Origin: Tunicatimonas pelagia
Lineage (GTDB): Bacteria > Bacteroidota > Bacteroidia > Cytophagales > Cyclobacteriaceae
Length of the DNA stretch: 64,000 nucleotides
Assembly (NCBI RefSeq): GCF_030506325.1
Contig: NZ_CP120683.1
Location: 2,480,001-2,544,000, forward strand
Reading direction: 5' to 3'
Shown here: positions 63,990 to 64,000 of the stretch, piece by piece
How the letters are laid out: each line of letters begins with the position of its first letter
Numbering within the stretch: position 1 is the stretch's first letter
Notes under the pieces: generated by a model
Databases searched by the model: none
The model's input: the letters and a program-made list of their open reading frames with translations, nothing else
Told to the model about the DNA's origin: nothing
Translations under genes and position numbers: made by a program

Positions 63990-64000
63990 CCGGGCGTCGG
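63990..64000. repeat. GC-rich 15-bp insert, copy F (cut by window edge)
   Basis: CCGGGCGTCGG matches the first 11 bases of copy D with one change, inserted after KYFLVH. The rest is outside the window. Confidence 0.45.

Larger units (their letters stand above)
63190..64000 (+). mobile_element. IS1-family insertion sequence, decayed, truncated by window end
   Basis: The element starts about 20-30 bp after the SDR stop; the exact left end is unresolved. It contains an InsA/InsB-like transposase broken by frameshifts and five GC-rich 15-bp inserts (the last cut by the window edge). Sequence continues past 64000, so the right end is not visible. It resembles the shorter copy at 35993. Confidence 0.75.
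63250..64000 (+). pseudogene. IS1-family transposase, multiply frameshifted, with 15-bp inserts
   Basis: It opens at the ATG at 63250 with a zinc-finger start (MLTCPHCPSSKIVKKGF), shifts frame near 63322 (CHSCQRQAVERTDSV continues in the next frame) and again near 63630, where a 14-bp duplication-like insertion separates EWIW from LAIERRSRL. The catalytic part reads LEADEMW, SFVGAKDC, FTDDGEAYVPVFAKGQ, IIER, INNTVRQRCAR, then a TGA at 63916-63918, then VRKTLSFSKNWEDHYLAIKY. Extra pentapeptides RSAAR, PGAGA and PLGGP sit at three places. Compared with the copy at 36 kb, these are absent there. Inactive. Confidence 0.75.

Noticed and set aside
1-64000. CRISPR arrays, rRNA genes, complete tRNA genes
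   Set aside because: None seen on either strand; only two tRNA 3' fragments are present.

Overview
The window reads as a chromosomal segment of a Bacteroidota bacterium, most likely a free-living marine or soil member of the Cytophagales. The evidence is a SusC/SusD pair with its own ECF sigma factor and FecR anti-sigma factor, an RND permease fused to its outer-membrane channel, Bacteroidota-type tyrosine recombinases, and a tRNA-Pro piece without encoded CCA. Taxonomy is inferred from family resemblance only; no search was run.

Bases 1-30,000 are a mosaic accessory region built around metal resistance and mobile-element genes. It starts with a copper module on the minus strand (HMA-AraC regulator, Cu(I) P-type ATPase CopA, and a small HMA chaperone cut by the window edge), then an AAA_14/DUF4143 ATPase whose start codon sits against a perfect 17-bp inverted repeat. 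Two complete RND metal-efflux systems follow head to head. A proteobacterial-style czcI-C-B-A operon (4.4-10.3 kb, minus) faces a Bacteroidota-style set (10.6-18.4 kb, plus) made of a small His/Cys-rich protein, a CzcA-CzcC fusion, a CzcB lipoprotein and two CDF transporters. A transglutaminase-like protein and an AraC regulator come next.

From 20.2 to 30.0 kb lies a recombinase-rich segment. It has a proteobacterial-type integrase beside a tRNA 3' end with encoded CCA, a run of small element genes, a serine recombinase, and a compact RiPP-like cluster (58-residue precursor with a CDC motif, radical SAM/SPASM maturase with an N-terminal recognition domain, membrane-anchored protein). It also holds two unknown genes and a Bacteroidota tyrosine recombinase that abuts a displaced tRNA-Pro(UGG) 3' end with its own terminator. 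That tRNA fragment marks the right boundary of an island whose left end, with the intact tRNA-Pro, is outside the window.

Right of the boundary are an integrase relic and a three-gene type I secretion operon whose ABC protein has degenerate ATPase motifs (30.9-36.0 kb). A truncated IS1-family copy follows, then a minus-strand polysaccharide-type locus (ECF sigma, FecR, SusC, SusD, an 827-residue secreted protein with internal duplication, sulfatase; 36.4-47.5 kb) and an IS66 relic. Next comes a giant sigma-54 activator with seven GAF-like domains, divergent from an AraC regulator. The last part (53-63 kb, plus) is a stress-type gene run: membrane protein, Dps, soluble histidine kinase, SnoaL-like proteins, small heat-shock protein, NAD(P)-binding proteins, and a bestrophin channel 9 bp from a beta-carbonic anhydrase.

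The window ends inside a second, broken IS1-family copy. Both IS1 copies carry GC-rich 15-bp insertions of one sequence family (six copies in all); in the transposase reading frames they add five codons without shifting the frame. These inserts and the RiPP-like cluster are the two most unusual things seen.
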